DNA of 64,000 nucleotides from Stenotrophomonas koreensis (GTDB lineage: Bacteria; Pseudomonadota; Gammaproteobacteria; Xanthomonadales; Xanthomonadaceae), in assembly GCF_001431525.1 (NCBI RefSeq), contig NZ_LDJH01000012.1, positions 62,001-126,000 of the forward strand, in the 5' to 3' direction. The notes under the pieces were generated by a model. The model was not told the DNA's origin. It saw nothing but the letters and a program-made list of their open reading frames with translations, and did not search any database. The first letter of the stretch is position 1. Every line of letters begins with the position of its first letter. A program made the position numbers and the translations under genes. Positions 18,942-27,819 of the stretch are shown in pieces.

Positions 18942-20237
18942 ATGGCAAACCTGTTGTGGCAGAAACCCGGCGTAGCCGTGGACGCCAAGATCCAGACCTT
19001 CCTGGCCGGCGATGACGTCATCCTGGACCGGCAGTTCTTCCTGTATGACTGCCAGGCCTCGGCGGCGCATGCGCAGGGCCTGCAGCACATTGGCATCCTC
19101 ACCGCCGAGGAACTGGCCGGCATCGAGCGCGAGCTGACCGTGCTGGCCGAAGACTTCAAAAGCGGCGTCTTCGTGCTGGACGAGCAGTACGAGGATTGCC
19201 ATTCGGCGATCGAAGCGCGCCTGACCGAGCGGCTGGGCGATGCCGGCCGGCGCATCCACACCGGGCGCAGCCGCAATGACCAGATCCTGGTGGCCACCCG
19301 GTTGTGGCTGAAGGACCAGCTGGCCCGCCTGGGCGAGCTGAGCAAGGCCATTGCCAAGGTGGCGCTGGACCGCGCGCAGGCCGAGAAGGACCAGCCGCTG
19401 CCGGGCTACACCCACATCCAGCGCGCCGTGGTGTCCTCGGCCGGCATGTGGTGGGCCGGCTGGGCCGAGGCCTTCATCGACAACGCGGTGCGTGCAGCCG
19501 ATACCGGCAAGCTGATCGACTGCAACCCGCTGGGCACGGCCGCCGGTTACGGCGTCAACCTGCCGCTGGACCGTGACCACACCACCGCTGCGCTGGGTTT
19601 TGCGCGCATGCAGATCAGCCCGATCTACGCCCAGCTGTCGCGTGGCAAGTTCGAGCTGGCCGCGCTGGAGGCCCTCGGTGGCGCCACCCTGGACCTGCGC
19701 CGCATCGCCTGGGACCTGTCGCTGTTCACCACCGGCGAGTTTGCCTTCGTGTCGCTGCCGGCGCAGTACACCACCGGCTCCTCGATCATGCCCAACAAGC
19801 GCAACCCGGACGTGGTCGAACTGATGCGTGCCTGCCACGCCTCGGTGGCCGCCGCCCGCACCGAGATCGAGCAGCTGCTCTCGCTGCCGTCCGGCTACCA
19901 GCGCGACCTGCAGAACTCCAAGGGCGCGATCGTGCACGGCTTCACCCGCGGCCTGATGGCGTTGGAACTGCTGCCGGCGCTGCTGGAAAACCTGGACTGG
20001 AACGATGCCGCCATCCGCGCGGCGATCGACTCGGGCATGTATGCCACCGACGTGGCGGTGGAAGCCGCTGTTGCCGGCGTGCCGTTCCGCGAGGCCTACC
20101 AGGCCGCGGCCATCGGTGCCGACAGCGCCGGCGCCGGCCGCACGCCCGAAGGCAGCCTGGCCGCGCGCGTGTCGCCCGGGGCGGCCGCCGACCTGCGGCT
20201 GGACAGCCTGCGTGCCCGCTGGGATGCCTTGGCCTGA
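18942..20237 (+). CDS. argH: Argininosuccinate lyase
   Basis: A 431-aa fumarase/aspartase-superfamily lyase producing arginine and fumarate. Visible are [10 protein letters not shown], the YTHIQRAV segment and the family signature [12 protein letters not shown]. The reading frame stays open far upstream through the REP units, but homology begins at ATG 18942 ([10 protein letters not shown]). It is the last arg gene and is followed by a good terminator at 20247-20273. Confidence 0.95.
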   Translation: MANLLWQKPGVAVDAKIQTFLAGDDVILDRQFFLYDCQASAAHAQGLQHIGILTAEELAGIERELTVLAEDFKSGVFVLDEQYEDCHSAIEARLTERLGDAGRRIHTGRSRNDQILVATRLWLKDQLARLGELSKAIAKVALDRAQAEKDQPLPGYTHIQRAVVSSAGMWWAGWAEAFIDNAVRAADTGKLIDCNPLGTAAGYGVNLPLDRDHTTAALGFARMQISPIYAQLSRGKFELAALEALGGATLDLRRIAWDLSLFTTGEFAFVSLPAQYTTGSSIMPNKRNPDVVELMRACHASVAAARTEIEQLLSLPSGYQRDLQNSKGAIVHGFTRGLMALELLPALLENLDWNDAAIRAAIDSGMYATDVAVEAAVAGVPFREAYQAAAIGADSAGAGRTPEGSLAARVSPGAAADLRLDSLRARWDALA

Positions 20238-20246
20238 TCCTTCCCG

Positions 20247-20273
20247 ACGGCGGCCTGCAGGGCCGCCGTTTTT
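20247..20273 (+). terminator. Rho-independent terminator after argH
   Basis: ACGGCGGCC (20247-20255), loop TGCAG and GGCCGCCGT (20261-20269) form a perfect 9-bp stem followed by TTTTT. It ends the arg cluster nine bases after the argH stop. Confidence 0.9.
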
Positions 20274-20383
20274 GATCCGGTTTGCCGCTGCAGGCAGAGG
20301 AGTCGTCTCAATTGCCCTGTCCGCGCTGCGATGCATGGTCCAGATGATGCTTCCACTGCGGCAGGTACTGCAGCCAAGCCGCA

Positions 20384-20920
20384 TCAACGCGCTGCTGCAC
20401 GAATGTATTGCCGCTCCTGCCCGTAGCGCGGTGCCGTCCCATCGGCACGGATGCATAGATGGCCGTCACACACGCTTGCATCGGAGGCCTGGAAAGCCTG
20501 CAGCACCGGCAGGGCATTGTCATGCCGGGCCAACTCCTGCCGGGCGGCTTCCAGCTCGCGCTGGTAGTAACCCAGTACTGCCCAGAGTAGTAAGCCCAGC
20601 AGCAGGCCCAATCCCACCAGGCCGATGTACCAGCCCCAGATGATGCTGCTGGTACGACGCAGCTGGGTTGTCACTTCAGTGGTTCGCCTGACGCATTCCC
20701 TGGCGATGGGGATCATGGCAACACTGGCTTGCTCGGCGATCGCAGCCTGCGCGTTGCCGACCATGCCGGCGAGGCGGAGCTGCAGCTGCTGCAGCTCACG
20801 GTGTGCCGATTGTGCCTTGTGTTCCAGCGAGGTATGCAGCTGGGTTTCACGCTGCTCCAGCTTGGCCAGCATCAGGGCCAGTGCCTGCAGTAGTTCATCG
20901 GCGTTGTGATTGCTGGACAT
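20384..20920 (-). CDS. Coiled-coil single-pass membrane protein, MobB/relaxation-like
   Basis: A 178-aa protein of unknown function. The N-terminal half is a Gln/Leu/Ala-rich coiled coil (about 1-80); a hydrophobic helix follows (WGWYIGLVGLGLLLGLLLWA, about 95-115), and then a short coiled segment. The C-terminus ends in a two-cysteine motif VCDGHLCIRADGTAPRYG. That tail resembles small membrane proteins called relaxation or MobB-like proteins on mobilisable plasmids. It is the third gene of a minus-strand module after an exported protein and an M23/peptidoglycan-binding protein. No relaxase or plasmid gene is nearby. Family resemblance is from memory and moderate. Confidence 0.6.
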   Translation of the reverse strand: MSSNHNADELLQALALMLAKLEQRETQLHTSLEHKAQSAHRELQQLQLRLAGMVGNAQAAIAEQASVAMIPIARECVRRTTEVTTQLRRTSSIIWGWYIGLVGLGLLLGLLLWAVLGYYQRELEAARQELARHDNALPVLQAFQASDASVCDGHLCIRADGTAPRYGQERQYIRAAAR

Positions 20921-20955
20921 TGCAGCCTCCTTGGCCGGCCTTGATGGGTTTGCCT

Positions 20956-22239
20956 TCAGAGATGGAGCCGGGGTGCCTGCTGCGTGTGTTGCTGCATGTG
21001 CTCGGCCGCCAGCAGTGCCCGCCCTTGTTCCAGCAGATCCCTGGCAGCGGAAGAACCGGCGATTTCCTCACAGACCGTTGAAAGCGCTCGCGCATCATCC
21101 GTTTCAAGCGCACTGACCAGGCTCTCCAGCAATGGAGTGTGCTGGTGCATGGCCTGCGAGGAGCGTTGGTTCACGGCAGGCGGCTGTTCTGACGGCATGC
21201 TGCCGCTGTGGTCAGCATGATGCGGGTGGCCCGGCAGGGTGGTGGCTTCTGCCTTGACAGCGGGCAGGCGGCCACCCTCGCTGTGATGGTGGCGATCACG
21301 CTCGAAGCTGTGTGCTGCGTGCACAAAACGCAGCGTGGCTGGGTCGACATCACCGGTCTGCGCGATGCCATGGGCGTGCTGGAAGTCCAGCAAGGCGCCT
21401 TGCATGCCGATTCGGTATACGCCGTCGCGGTCCAGCGGGCTGCCATCGGCATTGCGGTAACCCTCGCCGTGCATCACTGATTGCAGCTGCCGGATCTGCT
21501 CACTGGACTGACCCAGCCGCAATGTTCCGTCGTTGACAACCGGGCGTGCGGCCAGCCCCCGGCGATATTCCTCCTGCACCGGCAAGCGGCCACTGGCCAG
21601 ATCATCGACATAATTACGGAATTGCCGGTAGTAATGGCTGTCCATTTCGATATGGACATGGATGGCGGGTGTGGCCACATTGCTTTGCATACCCAGCGTC
21701 TGGCCATAAGACACCGTGTCGCCGATGCCTACCTGTATGTTGGACAGATGGCGGAAACGCGCGATCACCTTGCCGCCGGCTTGATCATGGATGTCGATCA
21801 AGCCCTCGCCATCACGTCGTGCGCCAATGATGCCTGGAACTGGTGAGGGGACGGCGACTGTGCGGCCTTCTTTGCTCATAGGGCCATAGTGAGGATCTGA
21901 GAGAATAAAATCCCTCTTGACCAATACCTGGTCCGGCAGCAGGTCGTATGTCCGCAGGCGGCCTTTTTCATCTTCCCTGGAATACTCGACCTCCTGCAGG
22001 CGGCCATCGATATGAGCGAAGACACGGCCGGCCTTGCCAGCAATCACTACCCCGTCGACCATCCGGGCGGCGCGGTTGTCGCCGGGGTGATGCAGCACCA
22101 GGCTGTCGAAGCCGCTGACAGATTCATTGTTCTGAATACCCTGTTTGTGAGTAGTGGACACACTGCCATCGCGGTAGCGGGGCGGCCCCAGCTGTTGGAT
22201 GCGGTAGGTCAACGGTGTGGCTGTTTCGGCTCTGTCCAT
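20956..22239 (-). CDS. M23-like and peptidoglycan-binding protein, candidate secreted effector
   Basis: A 427-aa protein with no signal peptide. Residues about 120-200 resemble an M23 (LytM) fold: RFRHLSNIQVGIGDTVSYGQ followed by the HxH zinc motif IHVHIEMD (H194/H196). The upstream HxxxD ligand pair is not obvious, so catalysis is uncertain. Residues about 240-307 are a PG_binding_1 domain (RLGQSSEQIRQLQ ... LLDFQHAHGIAQTGDVDPAT). The C-terminus is His/Gln-rich. It is preceded 57 bases upstream by an exported protein and followed by a membrane protein. This arrangement resembles Xanthomonadaceae type IV secretion bactericidal effector-immunity pairs, but I cannot see a clear XVIPCD secretion domain. 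Confidence 0.65.
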   Translation of the reverse strand: MDRAETATPLTYRIQQLGPPRYRDGSVSTTHKQGIQNNESVSGFDSLVLHHPGDNRAARMVDGVVIAGKAGRVFAHIDGRLQEVEYSREDEKGRLRTYDLLPDQVLVKRDFILSDPHYGPMSKEGRTVAVPSPVPGIIGARRDGEGLIDIHDQAGGKVIARFRHLSNIQVGIGDTVSYGQTLGMQSNVATPAIHVHIEMDSHYYRQFRNYVDDLASGRLPVQEEYRRGLAARPVVNDGTLRLGQSSEQIRQLQSVMHGEGYRNADGSPLDRDGVYRIGMQGALLDFQHAHGIAQTGDVDPATLRFVHAAHSFERDRHHHSEGGRLPAVKAEATTLPGHPHHADHSGSMPSEQPPAVNQRSSQAMHQHTPLLESLVSALETDDARALSTVCEEIAGSSAARDLLEQGRALLAAEHMQQHTQQAPRLHL

Positions 22240-22296
22240 GGTGTTCCCTACTGGCGGGTTGGTGCCTGTGAATCGCCCATCGTGGATCGGGCAGGA

Positions 22297-23046
22297 TCAG
22301 TCCTCTTCGTTGCCGCCTTCGTACTCGCGCATGCTGCGGCACTGGTCGGGCCATTGGCAGCCTTCGAACGGGTCCAGCGTCCAGTCGTGCGTCAGGTACC
22401 AGCAGTCGGCACGCTTGCTGAAAGTGGTGATGCGGTCGCGGGTCTCCATGGCATATTCGATGTCGGACACCTGGCGAATGGTCAGTTGGGTTGGCGGGTT
22501 GTCCGTGGGCTTGCCAAAGGCATCAATGCCAGTCCATTGCTGCCCAGGGAGTAGCCTGGAACTGTCAAAAACATAGGCTTGCTTACGTGCGTCGAAGCGG
22601 TAGTAGCCATGAATGGGTTGATTGATTTCTACCGTTGCCCATTGCGGATTGGCAGGATCTCCGGGTTCGGTGTTGTGCTTCAGGTAGTACGGCCCCTTGA
22701 GCACATACGGTTTTGCCGTGTAAGCCACCTGCAGGTCGCCGTTGTTGAGGAAGGCGTGGAAGAATTCCTCGAAATTCTGGGATGGGCAGGTGACCGGGCC
22801 CACGGTCGGTGCATAGATACGCCCGGGCATCATCGGGACGGGGCTGTCGCCGCGTGTTTCGCCGGGGATCAGCGGCCATTGCCGGCGTGCCGGCTTGCCA
22901 TCGTTGTGCCCATCCCCATCCGGTGCGGAACTGGCAAGAGGATCGGCGGCGCTGTGGCGGACTGGTGTGTCGGTTGTCTGGCCGCTGGCGTCCAGGGTGA
23001 TCATGGGCAGCAAGGCCAGGGCCAGGCTGGCGGTGGGGATGCGCAT
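22297..23046 (-). CDS. Exported protein, candidate cognate immunity protein
   Basis: A 249-aa protein with an N-terminal signal peptide (MRIPTASLALALLPMITL) and a strong ribosome site (GGAGG 8 bases before ATG 23046). A disordered Asp/Pro-rich stretch (about 25-85) is followed by a folded domain with CPSQNFEEFFHAFLNN, YTAKPYVLKGPYY, and a C-terminal block with paired cysteines (CWYLTHDWTLDPFEGCQWP). The F-x-x-F pattern after the first Cys recalls exported immunity proteins of Xanthomonadaceae. It is directly upstream of the M23/peptidoglycan-binding gene on the same strand. Periplasmic location would suit protection against a cell-wall-targeting toxin. The role is inferred from layout only. 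Confidence 0.55.
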   Translation of the reverse strand: MRIPTASLALALLPMITLDASGQTTDTPVRHSAADPLASSAPDGDGHNDGKPARRQWPLIPGETRGDSPVPMMPGRIYAPTVGPVTCPSQNFEEFFHAFLNNGDLQVAYTAKPYVLKGPYYLKHNTEPGDPANPQWATVEINQPIHGYYRFDARKQAYVFDSSRLLPGQQWTGIDAFGKPTDNPPTQLTIRQVSDIEYAMETRDRITTFSKRADCWYLTHDWTLDPFEGCQWPDQCRSMREYEGGNEED

Positions 23047-23404
23047 GGTGGGTTGCCTCCGGCAAGAGCCAGTGGATACAGCGGTCGTGAGGATACGGGT
23101 GTTTGATGATGGGTGTTGTCGTTTTGCCTGGTTGGCAGGATTGCAGTACATGGGTGGGCTGTGCCATCGGGATCATTCCATGTCGGGCCGGTGGGTTTTC
23201 TGACCCAGTGCCCATCTGCAGCACCGCGTGTGTATCTGTGTCGATCATTGGATGATCTGCTGGCCATCAATGGCTGCGACACGTTGGGCAGGTGCGCGTT
23301 CTGTTGGCGGTGTGCCTTGTTGCCGGCAGCCTTGTATGTGCTGATCACTGCAGTAAAGCCGCAATTGTCTGCATAATGGCTCTCCCTTGTAGGCCCGGTT
23401 GACC
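23047..23404. other. Intergenic region between the module and proB
   Basis: These 358 bases lie between divergent genes and hold no convincing gene. On the plus strand a CATAAT hexamer near 23373 could be a -10 box for proB, but no good -35 is paired. The module promoter must lie on the minus strand. Confidence 0.4.
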
Positions 23405-24547
23405 ATGCCCCCGCCTGTTGCCTCCGCGTTTGCCGAACAACCCGTGCCGCCCTGGCGGCGTGCCGTGCTCAAGGTCGGCTCCTCGCTGCTGGCCGCCGAT
23501 GGGGGCGGTGGGCTGACCCCGCGCTTTGCGCTGGGTCTGGCCCAGTTCGTCTCGGCCAACCTGCAGCAGGGCAGGGAAGTGGTGATCGTCTCCTCCGGTG
23601 CGGTCGCGGCCGGGCGGGCGATCCTGCCGCGCCGGGTCGAGGCCGATGCCGCACTGGCCGCTCGCCAGGCACTGGCCGCGCTCGGCCAGGCGCAGTTGAT
23701 CGGGCTGTGGCAGCGCTTTTTCGAGCGCCCGGTGGCCCAGGTGCTGCTCACCCACGATGACCTGCGCAATCGCCGCCGCTACCTCAATGCCCGCGCCACC
23801 TTGAACGAGCTGCTGGCACTGGGCGCCCTGCCGGTGGTCAACGAGAACGACACCGTGTCGGTGGATGAGCTCAAGCTGGGCGACAACGACAACCTGGCCG
23901 CGATTGTGGCTGCCCTGGTCGATGCCGATGTGCTGTTCATCGCCACCGACATCGACGGCCTGTACACCGCCGACCCGCGGCGTGACCCCGGCGCACAGCC
24001 GCTGAACACGGTCAGCGAGCTGACCGAGGCGGTCCTGGCGATGGCCGGCGGCAGCGGCAGCACGGTCGGCACGGGGGGCATGCGCACCAAGCTGGAAGCC
24101 GCACGCCGCGCTGGTGCGGCCGGCATCGACACCGTGCTGTTCAACGGCCGCGATGGCGAGGTGGTGCGGGCGCTGGCACAGGGCCGGCTGTTCGGCACCC
24201 GCCTGCATGCCGGGCGGACCCGGCTGGCCGCGCGCAAGTACTGGCTGCGCAACGCGCCGCTGGCCGAGGGCGCGATCCGCGTCGATGCCGGGGCAGCCAG
24301 CGCGCTGTTGGGCAAGGGCGCCTCGCTGTTGCCGGGTGGCATCACCGCGGTCAACGGCGGTTTCCGCCGTGGCGACATGGTCGAGGTGCATGCACCCGAC
24401 GGCCAGCCCATCGCCAAGGGCGTGAGCCAGTACGCCGCCGGCGACATCGCGCGCATTGCCGGCCGCCATACCCGTGACATCCACACCGTGCTGGGCTTCC
24501 ATTACGGCCACAGCGTGATCCACCGCGACGACCTGGTGCTGCTGTAA
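23405..24547 (+). CDS. proB: Glutamate 5-kinase
   Basis: A 380-aa kinase for the first proline step. The amino-acid kinase domain shows [42 protein letters not shown] and [14 protein letters not shown]-terminal PUA domain (about 285-370) includes [14 protein letters not shown] and [12 protein letters not shown] 23405 is used; a TTG two codons earlier is possible. proA follows after 26 bases, so the pair is an operon. In this genome the two genes are separated from the arg cluster by the effector-like module. Confidence 0.95.
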   Translation: MPPPVASAFAEQPVPPWRRAVLKVGSSLLAADGGGGLTPRFALGLAQFVSANLQQGREVVIVSSGAVAAGRAILPRRVEADAALAARQALAALGQAQLIGLWQRFFERPVAQVLLTHDDLRNRRRYLNARATLNELLALGALPVVNENDTVSVDELKLGDNDNLAAIVAALVDADVLFIATDIDGLYTADPRRDPGAQPLNTVSELTEAVLAMAGGSGSTVGTGGMRTKLEAARRAGAAGIDTVLFNGRDGEVVRALAQGRLFGTRLHAGRTRLAARKYWLRNAPLAEGAIRVDAGAASALLGKGASLLPGGITAVNGGFRRGDMVEVHAPDGQPIAKGVSQYAAGDIARIAGRHTRDIHTVLGFHYGHSVIHRDDLVLL

Positions 24548-24573
24548 GCGCGCCGCCTGACAAGGAAAAGACG

Positions 24574-25821
24574 ATGACCGACATCCGTAGCCAGGCGCTG
24601 GCCTGCCGTGACGCTGCCCATGCCGTGGCGGCGCTGTCCAGTGCTGCCAAGGCCCAGCTGCTCAACGACATGGCCGCGCAGCTGCTGGCTGACCAGACGG
24701 CGATCCTGGCGGCCAACGCGCAGGACCTTGAGGCTGCACGGGAGGCCGGCATCGGCCCGGCCATGCTCGACCGCCTGCTGCTCAACCCCGCGCGTATCGC
24801 CGGTATTGCCGATGCCCTGCGCGAAGTGGCCGCGCTGCCCGACCCGGTCGGCCAGCTCACCCACCGCGACGTGCGCCCCAACGGCATCGTGGTCGAGCGC
24901 GTGCGCGTGCCGCTGGGGGTGATCGCGATGATCTACGAGGCGCGCCCGAACGTGACCGCCGATGCCGCCGCGCTGTGCATCAAGGCAGGCAATGCGGTGA
25001 TCCTGCGCGGTGGCAAGGAGGCGATCGCCTCCAACCAGGCCATTGCCGCCAGCCTGCATACCGCAATGGCCGCCCATGGCGTGCCGGCCGCCGCCCTGAC
25101 CATCGTCAGTGACCTGCGCCGCGAGGCAATGCTCGAGCTGCTGCAGCTTACCGACATCGTCGACCTGGCCATCCCGCGCGGTGGCGAGGGGCTGATCCGC
25201 TTCGTCGCCGAACATGCGCGGGTGCCGGTGATCAAGCACTACAAGGGCGTGTGCCACCTGTTTGTGGATGCGGCGGCGGATCAGGGCAAGGCGCTGGACC
25301 TGCTGATTGACGGCAAGTGCAGCCGGCCCAGTGCCTGCAATGCGTTGGAGACGTTGCTCGTTCACCGCGACATTGCTCCGGCCTTTCTGCCGCAAGCGGC
25401 CGCTGCCTTGCGGCAGCGCGGGGTGGAGCTGCGTGGCGATGCGGCCGCCTGCGCGCTGGTGCCGGGCATGGCCCCGGCCACCGAGGCCGACTGGGACGCC
25501 GAATACCTGGAGCTGATCCTGGCCGTGCGCATCGTCGATGACCTCGATGCCGCCATCGCCCACATCCAGCGCCACACCTCCGACCACACCGAGGTCATCG
25601 CCACCCGGAACGCGGCCAACGCGGAAAGCTTCGTTGCCGCCCTGCGCAGTGCAGTGGTCATGGTCAACGCCTCCTCGCGCTTCTCCGACGGCGGCCAGCT
25701 CGGCCTCGGCGCGGAGATCGGCATCTCCACCACCCGCCTGCATTCCTACGGCCCGATGGGGCTGGAGGCACTTACCGTTGAGCGCTTCGTGGTGCGTGGG
25801 GAAGGGCAGGTGCGGGTCTAA
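24574..25821 (+). CDS. proA: Glutamate-5-semialdehyde dehydrogenase (gamma-glutamyl phosphate reductase)
   Basis: A 415-aa NADPH-dependent reductase for the second proline step. Visible are [10 protein letters not shown]-type segment [30 protein letters not shown], the catalytic region [14 protein letters not shown] and the C-terminal [19 protein letters not shown]. Full length and intact. About 185 bases of its 3' end are repeated, diverged, at 27282-27465 beyond the next gene. Confidence 0.95.
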   Translation: MTDIRSQALACRDAAHAVAALSSAAKAQLLNDMAAQLLADQTAILAANAQDLEAAREAGIGPAMLDRLLLNPARIAGIADALREVAALPDPVGQLTHRDVRPNGIVVERVRVPLGVIAMIYEARPNVTADAAALCIKAGNAVILRGGKEAIASNQAIAASLHTAMAAHGVPAAALTIVSDLRREAMLELLQLTDIVDLAIPRGGEGLIRFVAEHARVPVIKHYKGVCHLFVDAAADQGKALDLLIDGKCSRPSACNALETLLVHRDIAPAFLPQAAAALRQRGVELRGDAAACALVPGMAPATEADWDAEYLELILAVRIVDDLDAAIAHIQRHTSDHTEVIATRNAANAESFVAALRSAVVMVNASSRFSDGGQLGLGAEIGISTTRLHSYGPMGLEALTVERFVVRGEGQVRV

Positions 25822-25914
25822 GCCCGAAGCTGTTACACCGGCCGCAAGTTACCGGTTTGATCGCAAGTGGCTTGAGTCCGTCGCACTCCGGATGCGCCAG
25901 TGGGTCTGGTCGTA

Positions 25915-25943
25915 TTGGCAGGGACAGGGATGTGCGGCATGAT
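25915..25943 (+). promoter_or_regulatory. Candidate promoter for the DUF2846-like gene
   Basis: TTGGCA (25915-25920), a 17-base spacer and CATGAT (25938-25943) resemble a sigma-70 promoter about 105 bases before the ATG. The gap from proA (227 bases) holds no other gene. Score is by eye only. Confidence 0.4.
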
Positions 25944-26048
25944 CGACCGCCCGCCATGGATCTGCCAGCTGCCTGGTAAGGCCAGGATGCGGGCGCCGAT
26001 GACGTAAAGGTCTTTCTTTTTTCGAGCTTTCCTCAGGGGGGATGCAGG

Positions 26049-27128
26049 ATGCGTTCTGGGTATTTGAAAGTTTCAGTGGCATGTGCGGCGGTTGTTTCAG
26101 GCCTGTTTTCGCTGGGGGCGCATGCGCGACAGGATGTGCCAGCACCGGGCACGGCAACCGAAGTGGTCGAGGCCACTGAACAAGGGCAACTGGCTGCAGC
26201 AGCCGAAGCCGCTGAGGTGGCGGTTGCCGAGGGGGTATCCGATCCGGCGGCAGCGGCAACCCAGGTCTACATCATTCGTGAGAAGTCCTTTGTCGGCGGC
26301 GGCCGTGGCGTCTGGATTGCAGCCAATGACCGGGTTGTAGCATCCCTGAGCAATGGCTCCCATGTCCGGCTCACGCTGGATCAGGCCATCAACAGCATCA
26401 ATGCGGTCCAGGGCAAGGCCGGCTTTGCCTACATGGCGCTGGACAACAGGCCCGGGGAAACCATCTACGCCAGAATTGAATACCTCAAGGGCACTATCAC
26501 TGAAATTCCTGCTGACGAGGGGGCGGCTCTGGTTGCCAAGACCAAGCCGATGACGTTGTTGGATGAAGTACGTCCCAATGACGCCTATGACAACCTGCTG
26601 GTGAACCCGGAATTGCTTGGGCTGGGATTGGTCAGTACGGCGGTCGAGCCGGTGATAGCCGATGAACACAGCGCGGTCATCAGTTTCTACCGTCCGGGCA
26701 AGCTGGTTGCCCAGCTGCCCTTCACGTTCTGGAATCAGGATGGCTATGCCGCCAGTCTTTACGGTGGGCAGTATGTCCAGCTGCGCGTGGCGCCGGGAAG
26801 CCACCGTTTTGTCGGGTTCTCCGAACGCCTGTCAGTCTTGGAGATGAGCGTTGAAGCCGGCAAGGAATATGCTGTCGAGTTTGATGTCGGCATGGGCTGG
26901 AACCAGGCCCACATCAAGTTGCTTCCGGTGGATGCAACGGCTCAGGCTTCGAAGGTCGATGGCTGGAAGCAGACTTTGAGTCTGGTGGGGGTCGATCAGG
27001 CCGCCCTGGCCAGTGACAAGGCTGCTCCGCGTGTCGCCGCTGGCTTCACCTACCTGCAGCAGAACCAGGAAAAATGGCTTTCCGAAGAAGCTGTCCGCCG
27101 TAGCAATACAGGTGCAGGGTCTAATTAA
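26049..27128 (+). CDS. Exported protein with two DUF2846-like modules
   Basis: A 359-aa protein with a signal peptide (MRSGYLKVSVACAAVV...GAHA). After a Glu/Ala-rich linker two modules follow. The first, about 75-170, contains VYIIREKSFVGGGRGVWIA, NGSHVRLTLD and GETIYARIEYLKGTI. The second, about 215-300, contains AVISFYRPGKLVAQ, GGQYVQLRVAPGSHRFVGFSE and KEYAVEFDVGMGW. Both follow the DUF2846 pattern (RPxxxxG... G.Y....APG.H.....), so this looks like a tandem duplication of that domain. A good ribosome site (GGGGGG, then AGG) precedes ATG 26049. Codon use appears less GC-biased than neighbours by eye. Flanked by proA and a proA remnant, suggesting acquisition. Function unknown. Confidence 0.65.
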   Translation: MRSGYLKVSVACAAVVSGLFSLGAHARQDVPAPGTATEVVEATEQGQLAAAAEAAEVAVAEGVSDPAAAATQVYIIREKSFVGGGRGVWIAANDRVVASLSNGSHVRLTLDQAINSINAVQGKAGFAYMALDNRPGETIYARIEYLKGTITEIPADEGAALVAKTKPMTLLDEVRPNDAYDNLLVNPELLGLGLVSTAVEPVIADEHSAVISFYRPGKLVAQLPFTFWNQDGYAASLYGGQYVQLRVAPGSHRFVGFSERLSVLEMSVEAGKEYAVEFDVGMGWNQAHIKLLPVDATAQASKVDGWKQTLSLVGVDQAALASDKAAPRVAAGFTYLQQNQEKWLSEEAVRRSNTGAGSN

Positions 27129-27235
27129 GGCGGGTGTGTCCAGACCGATGGCAACCCAGACAATGGGTTGTCATCGGCCCATCGTAGTGGGCAGGACGTG
27201 CCGCCGTGCCGCCGCCGTCGTCTTGGTCATGACCG

Positions 27236-27465
27236 ATTACGGCTGCAGCGGCCCTGGCGCCTGCAATGCGCTCCAGCGTCACCGCCCTGCGCAGTGCAGT
27301 GGTCATGGTCAACGCCTCCTCGCGCTTCTCCGACGGCGGCCAGCTTGGCTTGGGCGCGGAGATCGGCATCTCCACCACCCGCCTGCATTCCTACGGCCCG
27401 ATGGGGCTGGAAGCGCTAACCGTCGAGCGGTTTGTGGTGCGCGGGGAAGGGAGGTACGGGTGTGA
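27236..27465 (+). pseudogene. proA': Decayed second copy of the proA 3' end
   Basis: Positions 27282-27465 match proA 25637-25821 with roughly a dozen or more differences, mostly at third codon positions, plus a one-base deletion near the end (GGGAGGTACGGG versus GGGCAGGTGCGGG). Immediately upstream, TGCAGCGGCCCTGGCGCCTGCAATGCG resembles the proA active-site region (25319-25345) at 22 of 27 positions but in another frame. The intervening proA segment of about 290 bases is missing. It is thus a fragment with internal deletion, not a functional gene. Confidence 0.85.
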
Positions 27466-27819
27466 GGCCGTCAGGCCGCACGCAAGAAGGCCTGCATGGC
27501 GGGCCTTGTCCGTTCATGGCTGATGCGGCAACAACGTTGGGAAAGTGCAGCTGTAGGCTGCAGTAAATTCGCGACCGTGGTGGTCTGCTCGCGGATCAAT
27601 CCCCTCCTGCTGAGGGGCTCGCGTCTGGTCTGGGTGCTTGCTGCGTTGGGCGTTGATGTGTTCCCACAGCACGCTGGGGCAGCGACCTGGAAGGCTCATC
27701 ACGCGCAAGCGCGCATGCCACAGGCAGTGCAGACAGCATGGGCAGCACCGACAAGCGGCGATATTCGTGCCCACTGAGCCGCCCGCGATGCTTGCCGGCA
27801 GGCTGGCAATGGCAGGACT
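27466..27819. other. Region after the proA remnant without a clear gene
   Basis: These 354 bases hold short open frames on both strands with no recognisable domain or good ribosome site. AAGGCC-t-GC-atg-GC-g-GGCCTT (27487-27507) is an imperfect hairpin that may be the old proA-type terminator carried along with the remnant, though no T-run follows. Confidence 0.4.

Noticed and set aside
20956-21200. XVIPCD-type secretion domain at the C-terminus of the M23-like protein
   Set aside because: The His/Gln-rich end is suggestive, but the usual conserved motifs of that domain could not be found, so it is not claimed.
27466-27777. Small plus-strand gene after the proA remnant
   Set aside because: No ribosome site, signal or family resemblance; overlaps an equally open minus-strand frame.
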